Shown here: positions 34,612 to 43,200 of the stretch, piece by piece
Layout: every line of letters begins with the position of its first letter
Position numbering within the stretch: position 1 is the first letter of the stretch
Source of the DNA: Deltaproteobacteria bacterium
GTDB lineage: Bacteria; Desulfobacterota; Binatia; UBA1149; SPBQ01
DNA: 64,000 nt
Reading direction: 5' to 3'
NCBI GenBank assembly: GCA_029262375.1
Contig: JAJCZM010000044.1
Location: 310,001 to 374,000, forward strand
The notes under the pieces: generated by a model
What the model saw: the letters and a program-made list of their open reading frames with translations, nothing else
The model's database searches: none
What the model was told of the DNA's origin: nothing
Made by a program: the position numbers and the translations under genes

Positions 34612-35968
34612 CCAATGCAGACGTCGGGCTTATCGGCTGCCGCGGTCGTATTTGTTTCGGCAACTCGCCCTGGTGTGAGAACACGACTTGGTAGAGCTGC
34701 AGCCAGCCGGTGGCAAAAGCAGCCGCGGCAGCGTTGAGATACAACCGCCATCGGCGCACGAACGCGTCGTCGAACATCGCCCGCACGTCGTCTGTGCGCG
34801 CCTCGAATCGAGCGGCCCAGTGCTCGAGCGTCTCTACGTAGTGCATGCGCAGATTCTCTACGTCGGCAACGGCGAGTCCGTTCGGTTCGAAGACTCCGAG
34901 CATCTCGGCCAACGAAGGCTTGTAGCTACCGGGGAAGATGTATCGGTCGATCCAGCCATCGGTCGCGATCGGTTCGTTGCGACCGATGCTGTGAATCAGG
35001 CCCCGGCCACCGCGGGCCAGGCCGCGCTTGATGACCGCGCCGAGTTCTTCGTACTGAGACTTGCCCACCGCTTCGAGCATACCGATCGACACGAAAACGT
35101 CGAAGGGCCCTTCGACGCTACGGTAGTCGTCTTCGACGAACGTGACACGGTCACCGAGCCCTCGCTCGGCAGCTTGTTCGCGCGCGTAGGCGATCTGCGC
35201 CGGTGAGATGTTGTATGCGTGGACGCGGGCTCCGCAACGTTCGGCCATGTGCAGCGCCAAGCCTCCCCACCCGCAACCCGCATCGACAACGCGATCGCCC
35301 TCTCCGATGCCTAGTTTCGCACAGACCAGATCCATCTTGGCGCGCTGCGCATCGGCCAGATCCATCAACGCGTCGGGAAAGTACGCGCAGGTGTAGCTCA
35401 TGCTCGGATCGAGCCACAGAGCGAAGAAGTCGTTGCCGAGGTCGTAGTGCGACATCGCGTTGCGCCGCGCGGTGTCGCGGTCGATGACGCGACCTCGCGC
35501 CAGCCGGGCCGTCTCGATCACGCGTGACAAGCTTGCCATGCCGGCCGTGCCGCCGGCCGTACGCCTCGAAGCCAAGGCGCGATTCGCCGCCTCGAGCGAC
35601 GCTTGTAGATCGCCCTCGAAATCGATGCTTCCGTCCACATAGCTCTCAGCCAGCGCGCGTGTGCCGCCGAGTGCGATACGCACGACGGCGCGGGGGTCTT
35701 TGACGACGATAGTGGGAGGTCTGGCAGTCGCGGCACGCGCGTCACGGGCAGATTCAATTCCACCGGCCGGTTCGCCGCCCTGGAAAGCGCCGCCGCCGTC
35801 ACTCGATCCAGCGAAGCGAAGCTGCACGCCCAACTCACCGAATCGCTTTGCCAAGCAACCGGCGACTCGGCCGATGACCGGGGAAACCGCGGTAGACCCG
35901 GTCACCACACCGGTGCCCGCGCACTCCGGTTTCGCCCCTGCGGACGGCTGCGCGCTGCGTTTTTTCAC
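34556..35968 (-). CDS. cfa: Cyclopropane-fatty-acyl-phospholipid synthase
   Basis: 470 residues. A mycolic-acid-synthase-like methyltransferase core: AMSHYDLGNDFFALWLDPSM, SYTCAYFPDA, SAM-binding VVDAGCGWGGLALHMAERCG, VEGPFDVFVSIGMLEAVGKS, FPGSYKPSLAEML and MHYVETLEHWAARFEA. The order and spacing are those of CFA synthases, which add a methylene group from SAM across membrane-lipid double bonds. The C terminus after about residue 440 is Pro/Gly/Ala-rich and encoded by GC-rich tandem repeats, so it is probably a recent extension. The N-terminal 60 residues are low-similarity and the start could be further in. Confidence 0.92.
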   Translation of the reverse strand: MKKRSAQPSAGAKPECAGTGVVTGSTAVSPVIGRVAGCLAKRFGELGVQLRFAGSSDGGGAFQGGEPAGGIESARDARAATARPPTIVVKDPRAVVRIALGGTRALAESYVDGSIDFEGDLQASLEAANRALASRRTAGGTAGMASLSRVIETARLARGRVIDRDTARRNAMSHYDLGNDFFALWLDPSMSYTCAYFPDALMDLADAQRAKMDLVCAKLGIGEGDRVVDAGCGWGGLALHMAERCGARVHAYNISPAQIAYAREQAAERGLGDRVTFVEDDYRSVEGPFDVFVSIGMLEAVGKSQYEELGAVIKRGLARGGRGLIHSIGRNEPIATDGWIDRYIFPGSYKPSLAEMLGVFEPNGLAVADVENLRMHYVETLEHWAARFEARTDDVRAMFDDAFVRRWRLYLNAAAAAFATGWLQLYQVVFSHQGELPKQIRPRQPISPTSALGRARPARPVSPGAPDAPG

Positions 35969-36012
35969 TTTCCCCTCATCCGAACTCGATCCCCACGCGT
36001 ATCACACATCAA

Positions 36013-36128
36013 AGCGCAGGCCTTGCCACAACCAAGGCCGTTCAAAGGACCTTGCGCTATCGCCAAGGCCCGGATCGGAGGGGGAGTTCGGAGTGCTCGC
36101 CCCACGCGCGCGCTCCGACACCTGGGGG
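36013..36128 (+). ncRNA. Candidate structured leader or small RNA upstream of an orphan terminator
   Basis: No gene lies between cfa (leftward) and the sigma factor (rightward), yet this stretch is dense in complementary segments. AGCGCA (36013-36018) pairs with TGCGCT (36053-36058) and encloses GGCCTTG/CAAGGCC (36019-36025, 36033-36039). TTCGGAG (36087-36093) pairs with CTCCGA (36113-36118). GGCCCGGA (36067-36074) can pair with TCGGGCC (36129-36135), which is also the 5' arm of the terminator that follows, giving mutually exclusive folds. It does not match 6S, SRP, tmRNA or RNase P RNA as I know them. No promoter is obvious. The remaining bases to 36450 hold no gene I can support. Confidence 0.45.
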
Positions 36129-36129
36129 T

Positions 36130-36153
36130 CGGGCCTTCGGGCCCGGCCTTTTT
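36130..36153 (+). terminator. Strong rho-independent terminator with UUCG loop
   Basis: CGGGCC (36130-36135), loop TTCG, GGCCCG (36140-36145), then GCC and TTTTT (36149-36153). It faces right, but no rightward gene ends upstream, so it must serve an unannotated RNA or attenuate the sigma-factor transcript about 300 bases downstream. Confidence 0.8.
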
Positions 36154-36450
36154 CCTATGGAAGTCCGAGAACGTACGCGCCGCCTACCGCGACTCATCCA
36201 AAAACCCCCCAGGGACGTATTACCAGACGAGATGCTTGCTGCACGCGCCATCGGCACCGATTGGGGCACCGAACCGCCACCTGCGCTGTTCGCCCTGGAA
36301 AGTGCGCTCAAGAGCCTAAAAGATCGGCCTGTACTGCCGCGGGCCGCCGGTCTAGATTGGCGCTCGGACGGCCAGGGGAGAGGCGCGCGGCAGATCGCAA
36401 GACGAGGCGATCGTGCCCGTTACCTCAGGACCGTAACGGTCACCGTCAAC

Positions 36451-37050
36451 GTGGACTGGAGCAACGCATCTTCTTATACGGAGCTTTCCGACGAGCAGTT
36501 ACTGTGCGGAATCGAGCTTCGCGATCAGCTCGCCTTCGAGGCGCTGTACGACAGACACGCGGGTCATGTCGGCGGCATATGCCTGCGGCGCCTGCGCAAT
36601 CCCGAGGTCGCCGCCGAACTCACGCAAGACATCTTTACACAGCTTTGGAACGGCGCATCGCGATTCGAGCCCGGTCGCGCCAAGTTCACCACCTGGCTGT
36701 TCACCATCGTACGCAACCGCTGCATCGACGCCGCCCGGAAGGTCGAACGCGCGCCGCTCAGCGAACAGTTCGAAGACGAGTATGGGTACTCCAGCGACAA
36801 GAGCACGCCGGACCCCGAGTCGGCTACTTACACCGAGCAGTGTCGTACGCGTCTGGTAAGTGCGCTGGCATCGCTCCCCGATGCACAGCGCGAGGCTGTG
36901 CAACTGTGTATTGTCGAGGGTTACTCGCATCGCGAGGCCGCCGAGCGTCTGGGCCAACCGCTCGGCACGCTCAAGAGTCGCGTCAAGATCGGCTTGGATA
37001 AGCTCAAGTCCAGGATGTCCAAGACGTCCGAGATGAAGCCGAATCCGTGA
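36451..37050 (+). CDS. ECF RNA polymerase sigma factor
   Basis: About 199 residues from GTG 36451. Region 2 is ELSDEQLLCGIELRDQLAFE, ALYDRHAGHVGGICLRRL, LTQDIFTQLWNGASRFEPG and FTTWLFTIVRNRCIDAARK. Region 4 is LASLPDAQREAVQLCIVEGY, SHREAAERLGQPLGTLKSRV. These are standard sigma-70 ECF signatures (SigK-like). The open frame continues far upstream, so the exact start is uncertain; no clear ribosome-binding site was found. The stop overlaps the next gene's ATG by one base (TGATG), and that gene encodes a zinc-binding anti-sigma domain, its likely regulator. Confidence 0.87.
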   Translation: MDWSNASSYTELSDEQLLCGIELRDQLAFEALYDRHAGHVGGICLRRLRNPEVAAELTQDIFTQLWNGASRFEPGRAKFTTWLFTIVRNRCIDAARKVERAPLSEQFEDEYGYSSDKSTPDPESATYTEQCRTRLVSALASLPDAQREAVQLCIVEGYSHREAAERLGQPLGTLKSRVKIGLDKLKSRMSKTSEMKPNP

Positions 37051-40000
37051 TGGAACATCAGCAATACAAAGACTTGATTGCGCTGTACGCGTTCGGCCAA
37101 GCCGACGACGCCGAGATGCGCGCATTCGAGGAACATCTCGACGGTGGTTGCGACGAATGCACGGCGGAACTCGCCGAGTTCGAAGAAGTCGCCGCCGATG
37201 TAGAGTACGGCGCCGCGCGGATGAACCCGAGCACGGCCGATCGAGCTCGCATGCTAGACGTGATCAAGAGTGATCCACCCGGGCGCGCGCAGACGTTGTC
37301 TCACGCACGGCTGGTCGGTCGCGAATCGGCACTCGCGGCGATTACCGAACGCGTCACTCGCTTGGTCAAGGGCGATGGCGCCTACCTCTGTCTCGAAGGC
37401 GAAGGCGGCATCGGCAAATCGCGCCTCGTCGCGGAACTCGAAACGATGGCCGCCGATCGCGGTGCTCTCGTACTGCAGGGCAGCTCTAGCGACGGCGGCG
37501 AAGATCTCGGCTATCAGCCGTTCATTGAGCTCGTCCACGCTTGGATCGCCGACGCCGCAACGGACCCGGCCACACCGGCATCGACACTGAAGTCGGCCGT
37601 AGCAAGCCTGCGCGCCGATCTGTCTCGCGAAGTCATTCCAGCGATCGCGCGTCTTGCGTCGATTCCTCTCGATGCTCTCGATCGAGAGCCGATCGACGGG
37701 ATCGAGGGCGATGCGCTCGAGCGCGTCATTCAGAACTCGGTGCGGGACCTACTGGGCGCGATCGCGGCTCGGCGCGCACTGGTGCTCGTATTCGAGGATC
37801 TCCATTGGGCCGATCCCTCAACGATCGAAATGATCGAAGCCGTCTCCGGACTCATCGATGCGACGGCGATACTGGTCGTCGGTGTTTCCCGGCCGGGGCA
37901 CACCGAAACCAGCGATCGTATTTTCGCGCACGTACGCAACGAGCATGCGCTGCGAACCCACCAAGTGGAGATCAAGGCACTCGACGATGCCGAGACCAGA
38001 CGCTTGGTCGCCGACACGTTGGGGAGCGACGAGTTCCCCGAGGCCGTTCATGAATTCGTCATCGCCAAATGCGAAGGCAATCCATTTTTCACCGAACAAG
38101 CCGTTCATTCATTGCTGGACACCGGCACGCTCGCCCGCGAAGGCGGCCGCTATATCCTGCGCGACGAACTACCGGCGGAAGGCGTAGGCAGCACCGCCGA
38201 GGCGGCGATCGCGCGCCGGCTTCGCGCTCTTTCAGCCGAGGAACGGTCGGTATTGCAGGCAGCATCGGTCGCAGGACGCTACGTACATCGCCGCGTCCTC
38301 AACGCGCTTGTCGACGACGCCGTCGATCTTCCCGGGGCGCTGCGTAGTCTCGAAGAGAAATCGTTGCTTCTAAAGCGGCGCACGCGCTCCACGGCACAAG
38401 CAAAAGTCGTCACGCTCGCCATCGAAGAGGGATACGTCTTCAAGCACGCGCTGCTGCGAGACGCCGTCTATCATTCGATCGACGAAAGCGCACGCAAGTC
38501 GCTTCACGGCAGTTGCGCCGCGACGATCGAAGAACTGTTCTCCGATCGTCTACACGATTTCTATGCCGCGCTCGCCGTGCATCATTCGCGCGCCGACAAT
38601 CTCGAAACTGCGACGGACTATCTCCTGCAAGCCGGCGCGCACGCGGCCTCGTCCGCCGCGTCGGTCGAGGCGCTCCGCCTGTTCCGAGAAGCCCATCGCG
38701 TTTATCGAATCGCATACGGCAGCAGCGGCCCTCGTGAGTTGGAAGCCAAACTCGAAGGCAATCTGGCAACCGCACTTCTGAGTACCGGCCAACTCGGTGA
38801 GTCGATCGAACACTTCAACAGTGCACTGAGGCTGCACGGGCAATGGGTGCCGGAAACCAAAGCAGGCCTTTACACGAAGCTCGCATGGGACGTACCGAAC
38901 GTTCTCGCACGCCTGTATACCGACCGGCTGATCCGCCCGCGCGGCGATCTCGCCGCGGCGGATCGAGCCGTGTACTCGCTGATGTGGGGACGCTGCCGTG
39001 CGCAGAACATCATCGATACCGAGCGTAACTTCTTCGACAACTTCTCGGTGTTCCATTTCTGCGCAACACACGGTGATCCTGAACTGATAGACCATGCACC
39101 GGGTTCGTTCGCCGCCACGGGCGCATTCTTCGCGTGGGCCGGCCTGTCGTTCCCAGTCGCCAAACGATTCCTCGATGTCGCCGAGGAAGCCGCACGCACA
39201 CGTCCTCCGGTCGATCAGTTTCTCTCGAAAGCGATGGCCTTCGTTTACCATTTTCACATCGGTGACTGGGGGCCGCAGCACGACATCGACGAAGAGATGT
39301 TCCGCGAGGGACTCCGCCACGGAATGTTGTGGGATGCAGACGTCTATTTGGGATTGCGCTGCGAACGCGAGATCCGGCAAGGTCGCTTTGCGTCGGCCGA
39401 AGGCATCATCGGTCAGCTCGGTGAGCTGCACGAAGAGTGGGGTTACTCTTTCGCGCGCTCCAACGAACTGGCGAACGCGGCCTATCTTGCGATCGAACGG
39501 CGTGACCTCGATACGGCGCTCGATTCCTTGCGCAGCTGGTACGACTCGCGACAGGAAGAGACGCTACATCTCATCGCGCTCGGCGCACGCGCTAAGGTAG
39601 AAACGCTCAAGGGCGATCTCGGCGCGGCGCGATCCTCGCTCGCTTCCGCCGCACACATCATCGCCGGTGAAACGACCGTCACGCCTTACTATCGCGTCGT
39701 CCACGACAGCGCAGATCTACGTCTCGCTTTGGCCGATGCACAACACGCGCGCGAGGCGACCGGGGCCGAGGCCGGCCGAGCCGTAGACACCGCCCGCACT
39801 AAATTGAAAACAGCACTACGCACGAGCAGCAAAGTGTACCGCGAGCGCGCCGAGGTGCTCGGCCTGGCCGCACGACTCGAGTGGTTCGCCGGCCGTCACG
39901 ACGAAGCGTTCGGCAGATGGAAGCAAGCCAACGACGCTGCGCGAGCCGGTGACATGAAACCGGAGCTGGCACGACTGGCTCGAGACATCGGACTTTCGCT

Positions 40001-40145
40001 TGCCGACACCCCCACACGGGAGTTCGAGGGCTCGGGGCACGAGAGCTGGCTGGAACGCGCGAAGGCAGGTTTCGACGAGATCGGGCTGCAGCAAGAACTC
40101 GAAGAACTCGAAGTCGAGCGCCGCAAGCGACGGAGAGTCGCGTAG
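37050..40145 (+). CDS. Anti-sigma domain fused to STAND-type ATPase with TPR-like repeats
   Basis: 1031 residues. An N-terminal anti-sigma zinc-binding segment is EEHLDGGCDECTAELAEFE (His29, Cys34, Cys37). Next comes an AAA_16/STAND NTPase with ARLVGRESALAAI (about 86-98), Walker A GEGGIGKS (117-124), Walker B and sensor LVLVFEDLHWADPS, and GNPFFTEQAVHSLL. The winged-helix-like LRALSAEERSVLQAASVAGR follows, then about 500 residues of TPR-like helices (ALRLFREAHRVYRIAYG, GQLGESIEHFNSALRLHG). Anti-sigma domains usually sit on small or membrane proteins. Here the sensor part is a cytoplasmic signalling ATPase, as in AfsR/MalT-type regulators. It is translationally coupled to the sigma factor. 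Confidence 0.85.
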   Translation: MEHQQYKDLIALYAFGQADDAEMRAFEEHLDGGCDECTAELAEFEEVAADVEYGAARMNPSTADRARMLDVIKSDPPGRAQTLSHARLVGRESALAAITERVTRLVKGDGAYLCLEGEGGIGKSRLVAELETMAADRGALVLQGSSSDGGEDLGYQPFIELVHAWIADAATDPATPASTLKSAVASLRADLSREVIPAIARLASIPLDALDREPIDGIEGDALERVIQNSVRDLLGAIAARRALVLVFEDLHWADPSTIEMIEAVSGLIDATAILVVGVSRPGHTETSDRIFAHVRNEHALRTHQVEIKALDDAETRRLVADTLGSDEFPEAVHEFVIAKCEGNPFFTEQAVHSLLDTGTLAREGGRYILRDELPAEGVGSTAEAAIARRLRALSAEERSVLQAASVAGRYVHRRVLNALVDDAVDLPGALRSLEEKSLLLKRRTRSTAQAKVVTLAIEEGYVFKHALLRDAVYHSIDESARKSLHGSCAATIEELFSDRLHDFYAALAVHHSRADNLETATDYLLQAGAHAASSAASVEALRLFREAHRVYRIAYGSSGPRELEAKLEGNLATALLSTGQLGESIEHFNSALRLHGQWVPETKAGLYTKLAWDVPNVLARLYTDRLIRPRGDLAAADRAVYSLMWGRCRAQNIIDTERNFFDNFSVFHFCATHGDPELIDHAPGSFAATGAFFAWAGLSFPVAKRFLDVAEEAARTRPPVDQFLSKAMAFVYHFHIGDWGPQHDIDEEMFREGLRHGMLWDADVYLGLRCEREIRQGRFASAEGIIGQLGELHEEWGYSFARSNELANAAYLAIERRDLDTALDSLRSWYDSRQEETLHLIALGARAKVETLKGDLGAARSSLASAAHIIAGETTVTPYYRVVHDSADLRLALADAQHAREATGAEAGRAVDTARTKLKTALRTSSKVYRERAEVLGLAARLEWFAGRHDEAFGRWKQANDAARAGDMKPELARLARDIGLSLADTPTREFEGSGHESWLERAKAGFDEIGLQQELEELEVERRKRRRVA

Positions 40146-40174
40146 TCAAAAGCGACGAAGAGTCGCGTGACCAA
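40125..40174 (+). repeat. Two tandem 25-bp repeats at the STAND gene stop codon
   Basis: Copies at 40125-40149 and 40150-40174 differ at about 4 of 25 bases. Each holds a small hairpin, GCGAC with GTCGC. The real stop (TAG 40143-40145) is in the first copy; the second has TGA at the equivalent place (one base shifted). Confidence 0.85.
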
Positions 40175-40248
40175 CTCGCGTCGACTTGTTTCATCTTGAC
40201 ATGTTTCCAGCTGGCCAACTACGCTTGGCCTCTGGAGGGGAAAACCTG

Positions 40249-43200
40249 GTGATCTTTTCTAGCCTGAGGCGGATCGCGAAACGGCGCGTGGCGGCGCTTG
40301 TCGCCGTAGCCATCGTCACCGCCACCGCCTGGCCGGCCACACGCCACGCGAACGCGTCGTGCAATCTGATTCCCGGAGCGCGCCTGAGCTTCGATTCCGG
40401 TTCCGCCGGCACTGCGACGCGTCCATTCGCCGGCCCGGGAGAGCACGTTGACATCGATCTCGGCATTCCCGCCACCAGCTACATCCCGACCGACTACCGC
40501 GTAAGCATTTATTACAAACCGAACGGCGCTGCGGCGACGCATCTCGTCGTTCTGACCGATAGCGCCGGTGCCGGTTGCGCGGGCCTGTGCAGCGTCCCAC
40601 CGGCATCCCCGGGATTCGGTACATCCTGCGCGATCGACTTGATCACCGAGCCCGTCGTCGGTGCCAGCCGCTGCGTCGAACTCGACGCCGGCGGACACGA
40701 CGTGCGCGCGATCAACGGCGACATGTTCCTGTCTTTCACGTTCCCGGACGCCGCCGACCCCGGACTCTTCGCAACGACGTTGGCCGGAACCACTCAGCTA
40801 GCCGTTACGCAAGCGGTCGCACCATTGCCTGACCTGGAAACCATAGATTGCGCGACCGCGGTCGGGCTCGACGCATGCGTAGATGAGATCACCGGAGACG
40901 ACACGTTTCGCTGGTTCGTAGCGCTGCCCGCTCCGAACTCGTTCTCGAGCGAATGCATCGCAGAAGCGCCGCCGTGCCTGGCCACACCATCGGTCATCAA
41001 CATCGCCTTCGACGACCTCGGCAACGCGTTCATCCCCTGGGACTGGTCGGCCATTCTCGTTCGTCACGAAGGACGCCCCGTACCGCGGCTCGTCACGGCA
41101 GAGCTCAAGCTGCCGTTCACGATTCCCGACGACAGCTATGTTTCGTCGTACGCGCCCGAAGGCGGCGTGTTGGCGCCGATCTTCGAGCCACAGTTCGATC
41201 CCAATGCACCCGTCGGCACGATCAAGCTGTTCGGATCCGCCGATGCGCCCTACACCATCTTGCGCATCGCTCGCGGTGGACTCGGTCTGACCAGCAGCGG
41301 CAGCGCGTCGTGCATGGCGCCCATCTATGATCCCGCGGTCGCATTCCCCGGCTCTGCGAGCGGCTTGGTCGCGCTAACCAACGACGGCCTGCCGGCATGC
41401 GCCGGCGCGGCGCCGCGTGTGTGCCTGCTGGAAAGCGGCATCCCTGTTTCGCTGCAGCCGGCCGCGCTCACCGACGAATTGCGTGCCCACCTCGTTGACG
41501 AATTGGTCGATGGCAAGCTCCGGAACGCCGACGCCGACGCGCTCGATCGCAACATTCTCGTACAGGATCGCAGCAGCGGCGCGTTCGAAGATCTCGGCAC
41601 CGCGATCGAATGCGGCGCACTCCCGCCCGGCGCGCAGGGCCGTGCGTCGACGATGGTCGCCGAACCGGCGTTCATCGACATCTCCAATCCGCCGTCCACT
41701 CCGCATGAGTATGCAGGCGTCGCCGCCGAGCGCGACCTGCTCGCATCGCTGGAATCCGAGTCGTCGGAAAGCTGCGACATCAATGGGTCGGCAGGTGCCA
41801 CCGACGACGTGCTTCGCGTGTATCAGTTGAGCGGCGGCTCCGTGGCTACGGAACTGACACTGCCTTCGGCCTGCAGCACGGTCGGCACCGCGGCAATGGC
41901 GGCAAGTAAGGTTCCGATGATCGACGACAAAGCGGTGGCGCTGTCGAAGGCGATCGTGTTCTTCCGCGGTTACGGCTCGGGTGTGACCGGCTCCGGAGCG
42001 CTCAACATGTGGGCGCTGGATCCCGTCGGCTGCGGTTTCGACGATCTCGGCACGACCCAGTTCGCGTCGGTGTCCGACGGCAACGCGGCGATGCTGCAAT
42101 CGCCGCCGATAGGCTCGGACTACCCGATCACCTTGTACCGCAGCGTTGGGCAAACGTTCACGTCGCTCAGTCGCCACGCGAGCTCCGTGTCGATGTCGGG
42201 ACGTTGGCTCGCAGCGCTCGTGTCGGAATCCGCCGCCGCGGTCGATGACAACGGTGACGGCGACATGACCGACCAAGTCGCCCGAATCTACGACACCGCA
42301 TTGTCGAGCGCAGGATTCAACGTTATCACGCGTGCCGCCGACGCCGTGCGCGCGAGCGGCGACTACGTCGTCATGACGACGTCCGAAGCCGACGAGGGCA
42401 CCACCGACCTCAACGGTGACGCAGACGCCACGGACCTGATCCTCGAAGCCTACGATGCCGACTGCGCAAGCGGCCCCGACAGTGCGTGCCGCGTGAACAC
42501 GGTGGCCCTGGCTACCGACCTCTTCGAGATCGGCGAGCGCGACACGGGATCTTGTGGTGCGTTGCAGCTCGTCGGCTTCACCGTCAGCGAAGCCGATGAA
42601 GGCGCGACCGATCTCAATGGCGACGGCGATTCGCTCGACAACGTACTGCACGTCCTCGATCTGCTGACGGGCGTTACCAAGAATACCGGCCGCTCGGCGG
42701 TTCCATGCACCTTTGCCGAATGCGATCCGCGCGTAGCCTGGAAGGTAGAAGGCTCGACGGTCACGTTCCTCACCGACGAAGCCGACGAAGGCGCCGATCT
42801 CGATCACGACGGAACCGCCGACGACTTCGTCATCACCGTGTATGACTTCTGTCGTGGCGCTTCACAGATGACGACCTCGGTATCGGCGTCCTTCCAGGGC
42901 GATACCTGCGCGATGGCCGAGCGGCGCGCCACGGTCGGCGTCAGCGCGATCGCCGATTCTCGGCCGGAGTCCGAGCAAGGCCAGAGCGTCGTAGTCGTCA
43001 CGGACGCCGGTCGCTGTGTGACGGGAGATTCCTGTGCCTTCGGTTCACCCTGCCCCACCGGCGCGTATTGCGACCGCGGTGACTGTTGTCCGCTCACGGG
43101 CACCTGCCTGAATTTCCCGAGTGCGAGCTGTGTAACCGACGAAGACTGCGAGGTCTGCGCGCTGCGATCACCGGGCGCCTGCCGCGTGAACGCTTGCAGC

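Noticed and set aside
36231..36450. N-terminal extension of the sigma factor
   Set aside because: The frame stays open, but residues before GTG 36451 are Arg/Gly-rich and unlike ECF region 1-2, and the region contains no ribosome-binding site.
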